Shown here: in pieces, positions 22,601 through 32,000 of the stretch | How the letters are laid out: every line of letters starts with the position of its first letter | Numbering within the stretch: position 1 is the first letter of the stretch | Source of the DNA: Vitrella brassicaformis | Taxonomy: Eukaryota; Sar; Vitrellaceae | Assembly (NCBI GenBank): GCA_001179505.1 | Contig: CDMY01000973.1 | Coordinates: 184,125-232,340, forward strand | Reading direction: 5' to 3' | Length of the DNA: 48,216 nucleotides | Position numbers and translations under genes: made by a program | The notes under the pieces: model-generated | Databases searched by the model: none | What the model was told of the DNA's origin: nothing | The model's input: only the letters and a program-made list of their open reading frames with translations

Positions 22601-23086
22601 ACGATGGCGTGGGAGGCGGCGGTCTTGCGCCGGTATGCCTTCAGGCACACTTCTCCCCATTTGGAGCACTCTGCAATGATGCAGGCAGAGACAGACACAA
22701 ATGGACACATTGCAGGTCTCTCAGCCACCCATGAGTCCATCTGCCTTGTCATACTCTTGGTGAAAGTGACGATGTATTCAAAGGAGCCCTCTGGCGTGGC
22801 CACTGCAAATAGAACAGGAGAAGCCGTGCAGAGGGCTTCTCTCATCATCTTCCTTACCTGCGTCGCTCTCGTCGCTGGTCAGGTCACTCTCGTCGCCTGG
22901 TCCATTTGCAGAGAGATGAGCCGAATGCACGACCGTCTTGACAGGCGAAACACTGAAGAGCGCGAATGCGGCAGGGAGAAGTCGGTGTGGGATTGATTCC
23001 TCCCGCATTGTGTTAACGAAGAGGCAGCGGCAGAGTGGTGGGTCCACAAATATCAACAGGACGACGAGGGCGTCGGTGAGGAACAT
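19604..23086 (-). CDS. Secreted or type I membrane protein of unknown family, about 17 exons
   Basis: A chain of 17 phase-compatible exons runs from ATG 23086 (MFLTDALVVLLIFV, a signal-peptide-like start; alternative ATG at 23008) to TGA 19604. The C-terminus is RRRPLWALLSWLLALFSVSL, a single membrane helix after three arginines. The large middle part should therefore be outside the cytosol. Landmarks in order are an acidic patch (DESDLTSDESDA), CSKWGEVCLKAYRRKT, LWRAWAHLYHEDMQHLPSL, PIWGHYFAPDHLLQLKRDQL, HGGGARDGNCYAFAPP, FEPIRIWDVWRLWRWQHYN, PFQHICNALWTYLPPPSD, DYLDMERNLIRAGHE and LGPWDTLCRSLPMPWNAEQL. It is Trp- and Cys-rich. I recognise no family. Homology search of the joined protein would be decisive. 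The gene shares an 81 bp spacer with the divergent transporter. Confidence 0.65.
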
Positions 23087-23167
23087 CGCGGCCCGGGAGA
23101 GGGGGCTGCATGCGGTTTGGAATCCTGGCCCCCAGTCCCTCGGCGACAGTTGGCCGACACAAAAAAT
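23087..23167. promoter_or_regulatory. 81-bp divergent spacer (secreted protein / GPH transporter)
   Basis: The two proposed starts are only 81 bp apart, so the genes must share a promoter region or overlap in their 5' UTRs. No core element was recognised. Confidence 0.35.
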
Positions 23168-25523
23168 ATGGGGTGCATTCCCTCGCAGCCCAGGCCTCCC
23201 CCTCCAGTCACGCTCACTCTCTCCCACGCCGGGCAGACATACAGCCGAACGCTGGAGTTCCCGCCATCGGAAATGTCGCCCTCTGCCAAAGGAGAGGAGC
23301 GCCAAAGCCGCATTCGCAAGCTCTTCTATGACGCGTGCTGTGAGCTGGTGACTCAGGCTGGGCAGCGCCTGGAGACCGTCTCATTTGTGTCCATCCACGA
23401 GAATGGGACCACCGTCGTGTTTGATCCGTTGGAGGCCTTTGAGCTTGTCGGAGGTGAACACAATGATCAGCATGATCAACGTCCGTGTCATCCTTGTTGT
23501 TGTCGTACGGGCATGCAAACAGGGTTTTACTCCGTGTTGCTGCACGAGAAGACGCAAGGTAAGGACGCAGCAGATGGGCGACACACAATGACATGTGTGC
23601 TTGCACGCAGAGGAGGAGACATCGGATTGGAAGGAGATTGAGCGGGCCTCCATCAGGCGGTCAGTCGTTGTGTGCCCCAACGCAAGCCCGCTCGAGGGCA
23701 AGGTGCCGATATGGAAGGTCTTCGTCTACTCCATGCCTGACCTGTCCAAAATATCAATCCAGCTCCTCATCAACATACACCTCCTCACCTACTACGAAGA
23801 GATAGGTACGCTGGCGAGATATGAACAGAGACAAAACACATTCACTCGTTTGTCGTCTTCCTTCAGGCACGTCGCTGGCCTTGATGGCCTTCTTTCAGGC
23901 CATTGGAAGGTCGCTCGACGTCTTGTCTGACCCATGTATGGCCAACATCACTGATGGGGCCGCCACACCCTTCGGCAGACGGCGGCCGTTCATGTTTGTG
24001 GGCACATTTCTGTACGCCGGTTTCCTGTTCATGCTATGTGCCCCTCCGCCATGGCTGAAACAGGGAGATTCCGTCGGGTGAGAGAGACACACAGAGAGAC
24101 ACCAAGAGAAGGTGCATGGTTTGATCTGGCTGGTTGGTTGGTCAGGTATTGGTTCGGCATGGCGTATATCTTCTACTTTCTGGCAGACACCCTGTGTCAT
24201 GTGCCGCACAATGCACTGGGGATGGAGCTGACGACCGACCCCAGAGAGAGACGAAACATATTCTGCTTCGTCAAGCTATTCGAAGGCGTCGGCTCCCTGC
24301 TCGCAGCCACTCTGCCGGTCGTCATCCAGTCGATGTGGAAAGCGCCATGCGACTTCTCACAGTGCATTCTGGACCACAAGACGGGCCTCTGCGCGTCGCC
24401 GCACGCCCAGCTGATGAAATGTGAGACTTCCCATCACAGTAGGGCGGCAGGGCTAGCACTGACCATCGTCGGTGGTTTCTTCGCTGGCTTTCATGTGGTG
24501 TCGACGCTGCTGGTGGTGTGGTGCATCCGCGAGCACCCCAGAGAGAGCAGGGGCGAGAGCAGCTGGCTGAAGGTTGTGCCCAACCTGCTCAACACCATGG
24601 GCAACCAACCTTTCCGAGTGCTGCTCTCAGCATGGATCTTCGACGTACTCGTCGCCCAGATGCAGGCTGTTATGATCCCCTTCTACTTTCAGTACGTTGC
24701 ATGTTTGTTTGACTTCTCATTTGCAATCTGTTTACGTCTCTCAATCCGACGGTGAGTGAGGTACGTCATAGCGCCTGAGCAGAGCTGCTACGAGAACGCC
24801 AAGAGCCGCGACATCATGAGCTGGCAGTGCCAGACGTCATCCTGGGTCGGCATCACGGGCGTCTCGTTTCTCGGGGCCGCCATCTGTGCGATGCCCGTGT
24901 GGTTCATGCTCGCGCGCCGTTTCGGAGATTACCCCATGTGGCTGGTCTTCAACCTGACCAACGCGCTGACGACGTCGCTCTTCCTGGTGACTGGGAAGGG
25001 CCAGATGTGGTTGACTATCGCGTGCTGCGTCATCAACGGGCTGCCGCTTGGCGCCAAGTTCCTCACGTAGGCCGTGACACCCACTCAGTGGTGTGTGGGT
25101 GTGGAAGAGACATGCTTGTCTTGTGTCTTGTGTCTTGTGTCTTGTGTGTGCAGGGAGACCATGCTGGGCCTCTGCATCGACTATGACGAGGCATGCATCA
25201 TGTCGCAGACGCCCAGCACTGCACATATGTCTCCGTCTTCGCAGGTTCGTTCAGGCGAGAGGACGGAGGCCAACTTCACCATGTTCGCGTCCTTCGCGCC
25301 CAAGCTGGTGTCAATACCAGCAGCCGCACTCCCACTCGCCATTCTGGTGGACAGATACATACGAGATGAGGCACGCGCACATGTGACGGCGAGTGTGTCT
25401 CTGTGTGCTCAGGCGTCATCAGGGTTCGTCCCGTCCGTTGACGGCGCGCCGCAGCCGCAGCCATGGCACGTCATCCAAATCATCAGAATGTTCTTCGCAT
25501 ACCTGCCCCTCGGTACACACACA

Positions 25524-25554
<31 letters not shown>

Positions 25555-26574
25555 GTGGGAGAGAGACGGCGCAAAATGTTTTAAGTGCCCTTCTGTCTCT
25601 GTCTGTGTCTGCAGGCCTGTCCGTTGTGTCGTTCGTGGTCAAGTTTACCTTCTTCCCCTTCACCGACGTGCCCATGGCGGACAGCGCCATCAAGACGGCC
25701 CTGCAGCAGATAGCCAGGGTCCAGTGCTTCATGGACCCGGCCCACCACACTTGCAAACTCCCATTCGTCCCCAGAAATGAAGACGAGGCGCGAATCAAGA
25801 TATTGATGGACCATTTCTCGGGCTACCGCGCCATCGAGCTGGCCGTGACGGAGAAGAAGCTGGGCGTGCACCCTGTGGGCCGAGGATTCCTCCGGACGTC
25901 GATGGGTTGGGCTGTGGCGACGCTGGTGCTGGCGGTGTCTCTGTATACGGGGTCCATCTACACACTGCCACTCCCCTCTAGCAAGGAGAGAAGCGTAAGC
26001 TCCTTGCTGTCTGTGATGTGTTGGTGTGAGGATCGATTTCGGGATGTGATGTGATGCGCTGTCTTGTCTTGTCTTGGGTGTGGTGTGCAGTGGCTGCCGT
26101 CTCTGCTGGTGATATTTGCCGGTGTCTTCCTGATGATGTTCGCCTTCTACCTCCTCAGCATCGTCGCCGCCATGCAGCTACAGAGGAGACACACAGACGT
26201 ACGTACCTCGCTGATACTTCCCCCCTGCCAACATACACACGCCTCACCTCACCTGGACAAACAACATACTCTGTCTGTGTGTCTGTCCACAGGTGAGTGA
26301 GTCTTTCCTTCTCCGTCTATGGAAATATCGCCGCGGCTCCATCGAGGCCACAGAGAAGGAACGCCAGCTGATGGACGAGGTGGCCAAGACGTGGGACGCC
26401 ATCAAACGAAGGCACTCCGATGACCTCGCCCTGAGTCGGAAGAGCGTGCTGATGATCCCGCGAGAGACCAGGCGGCGAAGTGCGTATCGGTGGAGTGCTG
26501 ACGGGGCGCAGCAACAGACAGAGCAGAGGCGACAGACAGAGCAGCCGAGAGAGATGGGCGAGGGAATGCTCTAG
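23168..26574 (+). CDS. GPH-family (MFS_2) sugar:cation symporter-like transporter
   Basis: ATG 23168 gives MGCIPSQP, a possible N-myristoylation and palmitoylation start; the ORF is open further upstream (MESWPPV at 23117). Exons continue through phase-matched introns to TAG 26574. Family hallmarks are DVLSDPCMANITDG with TPFGRRRPFMFVG (the GPH D-x-x-x-DP...GRRRP motif), LTTDPRERRNIF after helix 4 and a second half with helices VGITGVSFLGAAICAMPVWF, MWLVFNLTNALTTSLFLV and AAALPLAILVD. Twelve-helix MFS architecture is likely. The motif CIDYDE then RSGERTEANF is interrupted by an in-frame GC-AG segment (25191-25244), probably an intron. A large hydrophilic loop (about residues 560-660) and a long basic/Gln tail are unusual. 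Substrate is unknown; relatives carry sugars or nucleosides. Low-complexity TG/CA introns are typical of neighbours. Confidence 0.75.
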
Positions 26575-26972
26575 CTATGTGACGCGAGGAAGCGACATGC
26601 TCCGTGTGTGGGGGTCAATGGACGCGCGATTGGTTAAAACAGGAAAGCGTTCACTCATCACATCAGAGTCTGTGGGATGTGTCCGTAGCAGTAGCTACAT
26701 CGACACAAACCTCTCTCTCTCTCTCACTCACTCTCTCTCTCTCTCTCTCTCTCCGTCGCATGGAAACACCCATCAACAGCCGCTCTCTCACATCTCTCTC
26801 TGCAGGGCACCCTATCCACAGGTAAAAATGGAGTTTTCTCTCTCCGCCCGGACACTCTCGGATCTCACACACATGACAAATGGCCACACGCACCCCTCGT
26901 CCGTGAAGCAGCAGCACCCAGCCAGAACATTGCTCTTTGTCGACGACATCTCCGTCGGCCACGCCTTGTCAG
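26575..26972. other. Convergent spacer with (CT)n microsatellite
   Basis: 398 bp between converging stops, including a CTCTCT tract at 26711-26753. No gene seen. Confidence 0.6.
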
Positions 26973-27831
26973 TCATATCTGCAGCTGGTTCTCCACCATG
27001 TCTGCCAGTCGGTCCCTGAAGTCCTCGTGCACATACTCCACCTGCGCCGCTGAGAAGTAGTTGACCGGGAATACGGAAGAATCAATCATGCCCTGCACGC
27101 CGCACCGCAGCCACAGAGAAGAAGGACGTGAGAGGTGGGTGTGTTGGGTGTTGGGTGTTGGGTGTTGGGAGTTGTGTGGCGAGTGAGCCGCCTCACCTCA
27201 GTGTTGTCCATGCTCATTTTCCGGTCCAGCATGAACTTGAAGATGTACTTGACCAGGGTCTCGGGGTCAACCTCACGATTGGCCTGGCCACACACACACA
27301 CACACACACGGATTGCGCCATTTCCCTTCCACCAACATAGACGCACGCAGGCAGGCGAACCTTTGTCACGACGTCATTGTACAAGAAGAAGCCGACAGTG
27401 ACGGTGTGCTTGGTGGTCTTGCCCCCGCCATAGTCGATGACCACGTCGCTCATCCAGCCGCCGTTCCACTCGTCAACGTACTCCACCTTTATCACAGGAC
27501 CGCTCAGCAGCAGGCTCGCTTCCTCTTGCCTGACCGCCGCAGCTGCTGCTTCCTCTCCCCCCTGATGCTGCTGCTCATCCTTCTTCTCAGCAGCCGTCGT
27601 CTCGACATCAGACGGAGGCGTGGCCATCTTCCTCCGCTGCCGCCTCGACACGTACTTGGTGGGCTGGGGTGGAGGCGCCTCAGCTGTGGTCTGATGCAGC
27701 CTCGAGAGGGGAGACCTTGATCTGAGAGATGTGCTGACAGCACGGAGGGAGGGTCGGGTGGATGGGGACGGGAGCAGGAAGCATGACGCTAGTGAAGCGA
27801 GGAGGGAGACTGAGAGGGCGTGGAGCAACAT
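26973..27831 (-). CDS. Probable plastid-targeted protein of unknown function, 3 exons, 225 aa
   Basis: Exons 27831-27361, 27283-27197 and 27092-26973 join in phase 0 throughout. The N-terminus MLLHALSVSLLASLASCFLL is a signal peptide with a Phe right after an A-S-C cleavage-like site. A Ser/Thr/Arg/Pro-rich, acid-poor stretch follows (PSPSTRPSLRAVSTSLRSR). This bipartite leader is the pattern that routes proteins into secondary red plastids. The mature part has an Ala/Glu/Gln-rich linker, then VIKVEYVDEWNGGWMSDVVIDYGGG, HTVTVGFFLYNDVV and a helical end (TLVKYIFKFMLDRKMS, VEYVHEDFRDRLADMV). I recognise no family. The Phe motif makes a plastid destination more likely than simple secretion. Confidence 0.68.
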
Positions 27832-28351
27832 GGCGGCACTCAGCCTGAACAGATCACGAGCACACAGCAGCATCAGCCAGACGAGAAGGCGATGGATGAG
27901 AGAAACCGATCTGGTACAATGAGATCTTACCACAAGTTGGTCCACAACGCAGGCAGCCCACGACAGCAAGAGTGGCAGCGGGAAGAATTTTGCCAATCAC
28001 AAGCTTCAAAACTCCTTCAAGCAGCGGTTTCATGGAGCACCCTAGGCATGCGAGCTTTGCCGTTTGTTTCTGAACAGCGCTTAGCAGACAGTGAGGTATT
28101 CCTTCGACAACGCAAGACCGCCAGTCCATTCTGAGTGCAAGACCCCTCAGACACTCATTGTGTGTATCTGCACTGGCCCACGTGTGCCGAAAGGGCACTC
28201 ACTGAACTGAGCCAGACAGACATCGAATTCATGTTCACGGCATGACATCCATCTGAAGCATCTGTCCTCTCTACCTCGTCACACACGCATCGCCCTCACC
28301 AACCCACCCATACATCTGTCCATCCACCCAACCTCAATGCGCCTGTGCAGT
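27832..28351. other. Spacer upstream of the plastid-targeted gene
   Basis: 520 bp with no gene I can support. It should include the promoter of the 27831 gene and the 3' UTR of the coiled-coil gene. It holds one copy of a 27-bp motif (28020-28046). Confidence 0.5.
28020..28046. repeat. 27-bp motif, copy a
   Basis: The segment from AGCAGCGGTTTCA to GAGCACCCTAGG matches 48098-48124 with one mismatch. Both lie about 190-250 bp upstream of a minus-strand start codon. Confidence 0.6.
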
Positions 28352-28572
28352 CTAAGGCCCCCCCTCTCCCTCTCCCTCTCCCCTCTCCCCCCTGCTAGCA
28401 CGCGCGTTGGTATCATCCACACTCCCACCTGCTGCCGCTGCTGATGCCGATGCAGGAGGGAGTGACATGCTCGCGTCGCTGGGCATGTGGGTGTATTCGA
28501 GGGAGGGCGATGGCGTGCTGGGCGAGGAGCTCACCACGTGAGACGCAGGGCTGTCGGACATCAACATGGCTG

Positions 28573-28626
<54 letters not shown>

Positions 28627-30160
28627 GGATACATCAGAGCGTCCCATTTTCTGTGCTCAACACACACATGATGCTCATCTCACTCACCCTGTGGCTGCTG
28701 CTGCTGCTGGTGTTGGCTGGCATTGGTGCTGGTGCTGTTGGTGTGGGTATTGGGCTGGGACGTGCCCCTGTTGTGTCTCTCCTGCTCGAGCCGCTCAACG
28801 CGCCTCTGCAGCTCCTGCTTCTCGCGATCGAACACCGCCCTCTCGATACGCAACGCCTCACGAGCATGACGATACGCATCCTGACACACAAACACACAGA
28901 GACGGAGGGAGGGAGGTAGGATGGGCTATGGGAGGCCCCCCGGGGTATGTGTATCTGACCTCCCTGCGTCGCATTTCGTTGGTTCTCTGGACCATCTGCA
29001 TCTCGCGGCCCTGCAACCTGCATGCAGCATGCAACGAGACGCACAACCATGACGTGACAGTGGCGGGGAGGGAGAGGTGTGTGTGCATGTGTTGGATACG
29101 TCTTGGCTCCGATGCTCTCCCTCTCCTTGAGACGTATCTCCAACTCCGACAAACTGATAAACACACACACACACACACGGAAATGAAGTTGTGTTGTCGT
29201 TTGTCCTTAATTGTGCCGTCGTCCCGTCTCCCCGCCGCCTACCTGTCTTTCTCCTCCATCATGCGGGCCATCTGCACGTCCAGCGATATCTGCAGCTCCT
29301 TCAACTGCACACACGCACAGTCGATTGAGCACACACGACTGGTCTGGGTGGATCCATCCATCCATCCGCGACACATGGGTTTGGGTGTTACCTCTTCGGC
29401 CGTGAGTGTGCCGTCCTCGGCCGTGGTCTGCGTTGATGCACCATACATGACATGTCAGTGGGCAGGTGTGATGTGATGCGATTCTCTCTTGGGCCTTTCC
29501 TTTGTATCAGTACCTACCTGTTGTGCCTTATCAACGAATGGCACTACCGCCGCAGCAGACACAGCACGGGTCCCCTACACACACACGAGCACACAGACAC
29601 CCAGAAAGCATCCTGCCTGTGCAGGTCTGCCCTCGACATCACTCACCGTTTTGCTGGCTGAAGAGCATGACCCCCGCGGCTCTTTGCCGCCGTTGGCATG
29701 GCCTCCGCCAGACTTGTCGACACGCGACACGACGCACGCCTCCTCCCATCCCGATCCCTCTACCCCATCCACACACGACTGCGGCTGCTGCTGCTGCTGC
29801 TGCTGCTGCTGTGAGGAGAATGTGCACAACGAAGAATGAGACTATCAGGCGTTCATTCTTTCTCTCTTCATTTCCGCCTGTCTGTCTGTCTGTACCAGAT
29901 GCTGTTTGATGACGGTCTTGAGTATCTTCGCGTTTTCTATGGCGTTGTTGCCCTTGAGTTGGGCGGCCAGGGGATGCGATGAACGCGCCACCATCGACAC
30001 ACACTCCTCAACCACCTGCACCCACCACGCATGCTTGGGCACTCGGCATGGCATTGCCATCGGCGTCTTGTCAGCCTCGTACAGGACTCTGTCTGTGGCT
30101 TAATTGGCCGACCTGCAGTGCATACTGGGCTTCAGAGCCGTCCTGCCGCCTTGGCGGCAT
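28352..30160 (-). CDS. Coiled-coil protein of unknown function, about 10 exons
   Basis: Minus-strand exons with matching phases run from ATG 30160 (MPPRRQDGSEAQYALQ) to TAG 28352. Segments in order are VVEECVSMVARSSHPLAAQL with KILKTVIKQHL, a poly-Gln start (encoded by CAG repeats at 29787-29813), a Gly/Ser/Lys linker, LKELQISLDVQMARMMEEKD, LSELEIRLKERESIGAKT, LQGREMQMVQRTNEMRRRE and DAYRHAREALRIERAVFDRE with KQELQRRVERLEQER. The heptad pattern in the second half predicts a long coiled coil. The tail is Gln/Asn/Ser/Ala-rich and disordered. No signal peptide or membrane helix. The start is uncertain: the frame stays open upstream to about 30271 without a clear ATG. A structural or cytoskeletal role is only a guess. 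Confidence 0.6.
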
Positions 30161-30572
30161 CTCTGACGACCTTCCCCAATCCTCCTCTGTGCCTGCATCG
30201 ACATCAGAAAGCCAAATGAATGCGGGAATGCATGAGGTGAGATCCGATGGTTCCAATTGTGATATTCTCACTCATGGCTGCGGGTTCCGCTGCATGGATG
30301 CTACACCTCACCGCCGTCAGCCTCTTCGTCCGCTCTGCTCTTCTGAAGAAAAGCTCGCAAAAGCTCGCAGAGGGGACAATTGAAAGGAGAAAACAGAAAG
30401 AAGAGTAAGACTCCGTCCCTCTCAGGCTTTAGCGGCAACAGAGGGCTCTACTTAGCGTCTGTTTGTCAAGGCCCAAGGTCTCCCGTCGTCCTGTCTTGCA
30501 TCTGAGCATCTGTCGCTCACGTGTCGGTCTGTCTGAAGGCTCCCGTGCCCTCCCTTGTGTCAGTCGGTCGCC
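30161..30572. promoter_or_regulatory. Divergent spacer (coiled-coil protein / FAM133-like)
   Basis: 412 bp between proposed starts; it may contain an undetected first exon of the coiled-coil gene (candidate donor GACGGCG|GTGAGG near 30312). No core promoter element identified. Confidence 0.35.
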
Positions 30573-31364
30573 ATGGGCAAGCAGCGAGGGTTCCAGGCGG
30601 GCGGAATCCCCAACCCGATGGTGGTGAATCGTCGGAAGATCTTGCCGAGCGGTCCCAGCATGATGGAGCGGCTGCAGAGGGAGTCGCGGCCCAGCTGGGA
30701 CGACTTCAAGAAGATCGTACACAAGAAGGACGCCACCTCTAGCGAGGCACTCGAGAAGTGGGAGAACGAAAACTATCGCGACGAACTGGAGGTGGGTGCG
30801 ACACGCCACCAACACCAACACAACACAACACAGAAGGCATTATGACATATATCACCGTGTGCGTGTGTATGTGTGTGTGTGTGTGTATGTGTGTGTGGTC
30901 TTAGAAATTCAGGGACGTCAAGATTAGCAAGCAGGAGAAGAAGGAGCTGCGTCGGATCCGCAAGGAGGCCAAGAAGCAGAGCCGCAGCACCAGGAAGAAG
31001 GACAAGGGTGGTGACAGAGACCGCGACCGCGACAGAGACCGTGACGGCGAGCGCAAGAGGAAGCGCGACGACAGCAGCGACGACAGCCGCAGCGACAGCG
31101 ACAGTGACAGCAGCAGCTCTTCCGGCTCCTCTGAGAGGAGGCGGCGGAGGAAGAAGGCAAAGAAGGCCAAGAAGGAGAAAAAGGTCAGCAGATAACAGAG
31201 AGAGAGAGAGGGAGGGAGGGAGGGACGAGAGAGCGAGTGTCTTGGACCATCTGTGTGTCTGTGTGGCTTTGTCTGTTGCTGTGTCTGTATGTTGTGTGCA
31301 GAACCACCCGTACAAGCTCTCCAATTTTCTGAGATCAGGGGAGGATGACAAAGAAGAAGACTGA
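30573..31364 (+). CDS. FAM133-like basic nuclear protein, 3 exons, 186 aa
   Basis: Exons 30573-30791, 30905-31183 and 31302-31364 join in phase 0. The protein begins MGKQRGFQAGGIPNPMVVN, then LPSGPSMMERLQRESRPSW with DDFKKIVHKK, and ALEKWENENYRDELEKFRD. This follows the FAM133 layout closely: an MGK start, a G-P-x-x-x-x-Y/L segment, R-P-x-W-E/D-x-x-K, then a Lys/Glu helix with W-x-x-E-L-E-K. After that come Arg/Asp (RDRDRDRDRDGERKRKR), Ser/Asp and Arg/Lys blocks typical of splicing-associated nuclear proteins. The last exon encodes NHPYKLSNFLRSGEDDKEED. Function in the family is poorly defined; a nuclear RNA-processing role is inferred from composition. Confidence 0.65.
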
Positions 31365-32000
31365 CGGATGTGATTGCGCGCATGCCGACCGAGCGGACGC
31401 TCGGCGTGTGCTCGCATCTCAGTTGGCCGACAGTACCGTAGCGGCTGCTTTCTCTTTTGCCTCTCTGGATGGGTTTGGGGGGGCTGGGTGAGATGGGGTC
31501 GGTTGTTTTCTTACCGTTCCCTCTCTTGCTGCGTACGTGCGTGCCGACAGGCAGCTGGTGTGCGTCCATCTATCTATCCATCCATCCATCCCTGTAGAGC
31601 TTTCCGTGCATCTGTGTTGCGTGTGTGTATGTGTGTGGATGGCTAAGTGTATATGACATGACTGTCTGTCTGTGTGAGTGTGTGTGTGGATCTTTTTGAC
31701 GAGTGTTGGAGTGTTGGTTGGATGTTATCGCCGCGCACCTGTGCAGTCCTGTGCAGCGACCCCTCTATCTATGTCTAGATGTGGTGTCGGCGTTACATTC
31801 AGACCATTGTGTGTCTCGTTGGCTCCAGATATAATACGTACGTTGAGATTTGCAAAGCATTCTTCCTTTAATCTGTGCATACAAGCGCGAGCATCCAGTC
31901 AGTCAGCCATGCGATGCGTCTCTCCCTCTTCGCCCAGTGCGCGAAAGGCTGGACACACTGATACATGTGTAGACCATCGATCTATCGCTCATCTCCCCGA
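31365..32000. other. Convergent spacer, no gene seen
   Basis: About 640 bp of TG-rich sequence with CATCCATCC runs. Nothing codes convincingly. It marks the left edge of the duplicated ARM/cyclin-like cluster. Confidence 0.5.

Noticed and set aside
30773-31569. Long minus-strand ORFs rich in Leu, Ser and Cys opposite 30905-31183
   Set aside because: They are antisense shadows of the Arg/Ser/Lys-rich FAM133-like exons.
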